A stretch of DNA of 64,000 bases from Pseudomonadota bacterium (GTDB taxonomy: Bacteria > Pseudomonadota > Alphaproteobacteria > Rhizobiales > Hyphomicrobiaceae): the NCBI GenBank assembly GCA_023387235.1, contig JAEWIJ010000120.1:1-64000 (forward strand), in the 5' to 3' direction. The notes under the pieces are model-generated. The model was not told where the DNA came from. It did no database searches and saw nothing but the letters and a program-made list of their open reading frames with translations. Every line of letters starts with the position of its first letter. The stretch's first letter is position 1. This document shows, piece after piece, positions 60,698 through 64,000 of this stretch. A program made the translations under genes and the position numbers.

Positions 60698-60720
60698 AAT
60701 ACGGAATAAGCCTTCGTATT
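60698..60720. promoter_or_regulatory. LysR-type operator between permease and regulator
   Basis: AATACG (60698-60703) and its inverted copy CGTATT (60715-60720) are separated by 11 bases, the T-N11-A layout of LysR-family binding sites. It lies in the 92-base gap between the permease (start 60654) and lysR (start 60747), 27 bases upstream of the lysR ATG. Expected to mediate autorepression and induction of the permease. Confidence 0.7.
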
Positions 60721-60746
60721 TACCGAAGTCTGGAGGAAGCCTGCCC

Positions 60747-61646
60747 ATGCGCTTCGATCTCGTCGATCTTCGCCTCTTCCTGCATGTTGCCGACAGTGCC
60801 AGCATCACCCACGGCGCCGAGCGCGCGCATCTCGCCTTGGCTTCGGCGAGCGCACGCATTCGCGGCATGGAGGAGGCGCTCGGCGTGGACCTGCTCAAGC
60901 GCGGGCGTCGCGGTGTCGCGCTCACGCCGGCGGGGCAGTGTCTGCTCGATCATGCGCGCATTGTCACGCAGCAGGTCGAGGCCATGCGCGGAGACCTCGG
61001 CGCCTTTGCGCGCGGACTAGGCGGCAGTGTGCATGTGCTCTCCAATACGTCCGCCTTCAGTGAGCATCTGCCGCGTGCGCTCGCCTCGTTCCTGAAGGCC
61101 AATCCGACCATCGCTGTCGATATCGAAGATCGGGAGAGCACAAGCATCGCCGAGGCGATCGCGGCCGGCGCCGCCGATATCGGCATTGCAACCGATGCCG
61201 CCGTGCCGGATAGCGTCCGCGCGCACCCCTATCGCGAGGACCGCCTCGTCCTCGTCGTGCCGCAGGCGGATGCGCTCGCGCCGCGCCGCCGCGCCCGTTT
61301 CGAGGAGGTGATCGACCGCCCGTTCGTCGGTCTCATGCGGCAGAGCGCGCTGCAGCGGCATCTCGCCGGCCATGCCGCACGGCTCGGCAGGTCGATGCGC
61401 CTGCGTATTGGCGTTGCGAGCTTCGACGAGGTTTGCCGCATGGTCGAGACCGGTGTCGGTATCGCCGTCGTGCCCGAGGCCGCAGCACGGCGATGCCGCC
61501 GTACGATGGCCATTGCGACCGTCGCCCTCGCCGAGCCATGGGCCTTGCGCCGCCTCGTCATCTGCACGCGATCCAACAGCCGCCTTTCGGCGCCCGCGGC
61601 GCGTTTGATCGAGCACCTGCTCGAACACGGCACCGGCGCGCGGTAG
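60747..61646 (+). CDS. LysR-family transcriptional regulator
   Basis: 299 residues from ATG 60747 with GGAGG 10 bases upstream. N-terminal winged HTH (LRLFLHVADSASITHGAERA, then LALASASARIRGMEEALGVD, LLKRGRRGVALTPAG), then the periplasmic-binding-like effector domain (LSNTSAFSEHLPRALASFLK; ADIGIATDAAVPD; GVGIAVVPEAAARR). Controls the divergent TSUP permease gene in the usual LysR arrangement. The co-inducer is probably the exported or imported anion; unknown. Confidence 0.92.
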   Translation: MRFDLVDLRLFLHVADSASITHGAERAHLALASASARIRGMEEALGVDLLKRGRRGVALTPAGQCLLDHARIVTQQVEAMRGDLGAFARGLGGSVHVLSNTSAFSEHLPRALASFLKANPTIAVDIEDRESTSIAEAIAAGAADIGIATDAAVPDSVRAHPYREDRLVLVVPQADALAPRRRARFEEVIDRPFVGLMRQSALQRHLAGHAARLGRSMRLRIGVASFDEVCRMVETGVGIAVVPEAAARRCRRTMAIATVALAEPWALRRLVICTRSNSRLSAPAARLIEHLLEHGTGAR

Positions 61647-61744
61647 GCCGGCAGCGCCACGGCTTGCCACCCCGCGCCGGCCCTGCTTTAAGCTCTGCGC
61701 GGGCCGTTCGCGCCCAAGCCAGCTTCCACAGATGGAGATGTGCC

Positions 61745-62743
61745 GTGTCCTCGATCCCAACGACCATGACCGGCATCGCACTCAACGGCAAAGGCGGTCC
61801 CGAGGTCCTCCAGCCGACGTCCATGCCCGTGCCCGCGGCCGGCCCGGGCCAGATCCTCGTCAAGGTCGCGGCCGCCGGCGTGAACCGCCCGGACGTGCAG
61901 CAGCGCCTTGGCGCCTATCCGCCTCCGCCCGGCCACTCGCCGCTCCCCGGGCTGGAGATCGCCGGCGAGGTCGCCGCGGTTGGTTCCGGCGTCACGCGCT
62001 GGAAGGTCGGCGACACGGTGTGCGCGCTCGTCAACGGCGGCGGCTATGCCGAATACTGCATCGCCGAGGAAGTGACGGCGCTCCCGATCCCGAAGGGCCT
62101 CTCCATGGCCGAAGCCGGCGGCGTGCCGGAGACGTACTTCACCGTCTGGAACAACGTCTTCGAGCGCGGCCGCCTCGAAGCGGGCGACTGGTTCCTCGTG
62201 CACGGCGGCACGAGCGGCATCGGCACCACGGCCATACAACTCGCAAAAGCTTTCGGCGCCCGCGTCGTCGCGACAGCGGGCAGTGCCGACAAGTGCCAGG
62301 TGTGCCGCGATCTCGGCGCCGACGTCGCGGTCAACTACAAGAGCGAGGATTTCGTCGCGGTCGTGAAGGAAGCGACCGGCGGCCACGGCATCGATGTGAC
62401 GCTCGACATGGTCGGCGGCGACTACACCGAGCGCAACATCGTGGCCGCCGCCGAGGACGGCCGCATTGTGCAGATCGCGACGCTTGGCGGGCCGACCACG
62501 ACCTTCACGCTCGCCCGCCTCATGATGAAGCGCCTGACGCTCACCGGCTCGACGCTGCGTCCACGCACGCGCGACGTCAAAGCCGGCTTCGCGCGCGCGC
62601 TCGAAAAGAAGGTGTGGCCGCTGCTCGACGCGGGGCGCATCAAGATCGTGATGGATTCGACATTCCCGCTGGCTCAGGCCTCGGAGGCGCACAAGCGCAT
62701 GGAGACGAGCCAGCACGTCAGCAAGATCGTGCTGACGGTCTGA
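61745..62743 (+). CDS. NADPH:quinone oxidoreductase-like (PIG3 type) protein
   Basis: 332 residues from GTG 61745 (GGAG 9 bases upstream); ATG 61766 is an alternative. Zinc-free MDR enzyme of the PIG3/quinone oxidoreductase group: GPGQILVKVAAAGVNRPDVQ, GHSPLPGLEIAGEVAAVGSG, cofactor motif VHGGTSGIGTTAIQLAKAF, and AVNYKSEDF. Catalyses NADPH-dependent reduction of quinones or enones. Stands alone downstream of lysR. Confidence 0.9.
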   Translation: MSSIPTTMTGIALNGKGGPEVLQPTSMPVPAAGPGQILVKVAAAGVNRPDVQQRLGAYPPPPGHSPLPGLEIAGEVAAVGSGVTRWKVGDTVCALVNGGGYAEYCIAEEVTALPIPKGLSMAEAGGVPETYFTVWNNVFERGRLEAGDWFLVHGGTSGIGTTAIQLAKAFGARVVATAGSADKCQVCRDLGADVAVNYKSEDFVAVVKEATGGHGIDVTLDMVGGDYTERNIVAAAEDGRIVQIATLGGPTTTFTLARLMMKRLTLTGSTLRPRTRDVKAGFARALEKKVWPLLDAGRIKIVMDSTFPLAQASEAHKRMETSQHVSKIVLTV

Positions 62744-62785
62744 GGTGTTCATAGATGAGCGCCGCTCAAACATTCTCCGCCCCAG

Positions 62786-62887
62786 TCCCCTCCCCCCTTG
62801 CGGGGGAGGGCAAGGGAGGGGGGGATTGCAGAACGCTAGAGGTAGGGCTTCCCCCCACCCCTAACCCCTCCCCGCAAGGGGGAGGGG
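62786..62887. repeat. Palindromic intergenic repeat (REP/MITE-like)
   Basis: Two arms of about 38 bases, each itself a C-run/G-run hairpin (first 62787-62810, second 62865-62887), are near-exact inverted copies of each other around a 25-base centre. This is a GC-rich repetitive extragenic palindrome of the type scattered through Rhizobiales genomes. A fragment similar to its inner edge appears at 3050-3075. It may act as a terminator of the oxidoreductase gene. Confidence 0.75.
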
Positions 62888-62915
62888 AAAACCCATCGTG
62901 AGGGCGTGAGGCCTC

Positions 62916-63710
62916 ATGACCCTCGTCCGCTCGCTCATTTATTTTGTCGTCTTCTACGTCGTGACGGCGCTGTTCGTCGTGCTTGGGAGCTGGCTTTTCA
63001 TCGCGCCGCGCTCATGGGCCATGAAGGGGCTTTCCATCCACGGCAGCACGTGCACGTGGCTCCTGCGCCTCATCTGCGGCACACGCATGGAAGTGCGCGG
63101 CGCGGACAAGCTGCCGCCCGGCGCCTGCCTCGTCGTGTCGAAGCACCAGTCCGCATGGGAGACGTTCGCGCTCATCCCGCTCTTCCACGACCCTGCGATC
63201 GTGCTCAAGGAGGAGCTCAAGTACATTCCCTTCTACGGCTGGTTCTGTCTCAAGTTCGAGCACATCCTCGTCAGCCGCGAGCGCGCCAGCGCTGCCCTGA
63301 AGAAGCTCGTCGCCGATGCCAGGGATCGCGCCGCCGAAGGCCGCGAGGTCTTCATCTTTCCCGAGGGCACGCGCCGTCCGCCCGGTGCCGAGCCCGACTA
63401 CAAGCCGGGCTATGTCGCGCTCTACGAAGGCTTGGGCCTGCCCTGCTATCCGTTGGCGCTGAACTCAGGCCTTTACTGGCCGCGGCGCAGCCTGCTCCGC
63501 CACCCCGGCACGATCATCGTCGAGATCCTGGACCCCATCCCACCCGGTCTCCCGCGCAAGGAATTTCGCGCCGTGCTGGAGGCGCGCCTCGAAGCTGCCT
63601 GCGACCGCCTCCTCCAGGAGGCTGCCGCCGCGCCCAATCCGCTGCCCTTGCCCGAAACGGCAATCAAGCGCCTCGCGGAGCTGGCGCAGCGCGGTGGCGT
63701 ATCTTCCTGA
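62916..63710 (+). CDS. plsC: 1-acyl-sn-glycerol-3-phosphate acyltransferase (PlsC family)
   Basis: 264 residues. Membrane-associated enzyme that acylates lysophosphatidate to phosphatidate in phospholipid synthesis. An N-terminal membrane helix (SLIYFVVFYVVTALFVVLGS), then the catalytic HX4(D/E) motif in VVSKHQSAWETFAL (Glu in place of Asp), the glycerol-3-phosphate site REVFIFPEGTRRPPG and a later YPLALNSGLYWPRR block. The HX4E form is usual in alphaproteobacteria. Alone between a repeat and a small gene. Confidence 0.92.
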   Translation: MTLVRSLIYFVVFYVVTALFVVLGSWLFIAPRSWAMKGLSIHGSTCTWLLRLICGTRMEVRGADKLPPGACLVVSKHQSAWETFALIPLFHDPAIVLKEELKYIPFYGWFCLKFEHILVSRERASAALKKLVADARDRAAEGREVFIFPEGTRRPPGAEPDYKPGYVALYEGLGLPCYPLALNSGLYWPRRSLLRHPGTIIVEILDPIPPGLPRKEFRAVLEARLEAACDRLLQEAAAAPNPLPLPETAIKRLAELAQRGGVSS

Positions 63711-63719
63711 CGCGAGATT

Positions 63720-63974
63720 TCATCGCGGCCAGATGCCACTCGCGTGAAGGACGACCATGACTGCGCCGAGGATCGGCAGAATGAACATGAGCGTTTGCCA
63801 CCACGATCCATCCCACGACCAGCGACCGTAGATGTGTCGTGGGCCGGTCGCGCGGTGTGACGGTTCCGCGGTCCTGGGCTGGTCGTGGAACGCCTTCCAG
63901 CGGGCTTCGATGGGACCGCGATAGTCCTCGAAATCGGCGACGATCTCCGGTGACGTGAGGACCATCTGCATCAT
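63720..63974 (-). CDS. Small C-terminally anchored membrane protein
   Basis: 84 residues from ATG 63974 (AAGGG 5 bases upstream); an ATG at 63995 is in frame, and upstream sequence lies beyond the window. Soluble N-terminus (LTSPEIVADFEDYRGPIEAR) and one C-terminal helix (TLMFILPILGAVMVVLHASG). Convergent with plsC. Not recognised. Confidence 0.55.
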   Translation of the reverse strand: MMQMVLTSPEIVADFEDYRGPIEARWKAFHDQPRTAEPSHRATGPRHIYGRWSWDGSWWQTLMFILPILGAVMVVLHASGIWPR

Positions 63975-64000
63975 CGTGCCCTTGGACCGAAACATTCTCT

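Noticed and set aside
1..64000. CRISPR arrays, rRNA genes, insertion sequences
   Set aside because: No regularly spaced repeats, no rRNA-like sequence and no transposase motifs were seen in the window.

Overview
High-GC alphaproteobacterial chromosome, probably order Hyphomicrobiales. The grounds are the gene order miaB-phoH-ybeY-corC, a DUF6111 gene, an alphaproteobacterial-type L28, Bug/TctC solute-binding proteins, and many small proteins of rhizobial type. Genus is not claimed.

Left flank (1-12431), core chromosome: the 5' part of dnaE; a haloacid-dehalogenase-like hydrolase with a clear terminator; a reverse-strand run miaB > phoH > ybeY > corC-like > CoA-type Nudix > DUF6111 > CCA-adding enzyme; a forward thiamine-phosphate-synthase-like gene overlapping a secreted Sel1-repeat protein; and rpmB.

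Integrated element (12463-51792, about 39 kb): it sits in a tRNA-Pro(CGG) gene. The tRNA 3' half is repeated exactly (48 bp) at the right end, next to a P4-type tyrosine recombinase. Phage-like modules lie at both ends. The right end has the integrase, an AlpA-like protein, a DUF1376 protein, a DnaB-type helicase, two large virion-like proteins and a small-terminase-like protein. The left end has DUF5681 proteins, a second small-terminase-like protein, an HGG-motif protein and a zinc-ribbon protein. No large terminase, portal, major capsid or tail gene is visible, so this is either a decayed prophage or a phage satellite.

The middle of the element is accessory DNA: a hydroxyisobutyrate-dehydrogenase-like enzyme, a Bug-type binding protein, an SRAP protein with an overlapping 62-codon gene, a frameshifted LigD-type ligase, zinc-ribbon and membrane proteins, a UvrD-like helicase, a nitronate monooxygenase and a membrane-anchored nuclease. 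Two uncharacterised clusters deserve attention. One (28.5-31.1 kb) holds three paralogous proteins, two with Tat signals, facing a ribbon-helix-helix (RHH) gene across a perfect 11-bp inverted repeat. The other (31.1-33.1 kb) is RHH protein > PD-(D/E)XK-like protein > ParA-like ATPase > 120-residue protein. A membrane protein with a C-terminal helical domain (33.5 kb) has a partial paralogue at 39.1 kb.

Right flank (51793-64000), chromosome: a broken ORF abutting the right attachment site, a sulfatase/phosphonate-hydrolase-family enzyme, a Bug-type binding protein, a phytase-like secreted esterase, two tandem MASE1-like/GGDEF proteins, a TSUP permease divergent from a LysR regulator with a good operator, a quinone oxidoreductase, a repetitive palindromic element, a PlsC acyltransferase and a small membrane protein.
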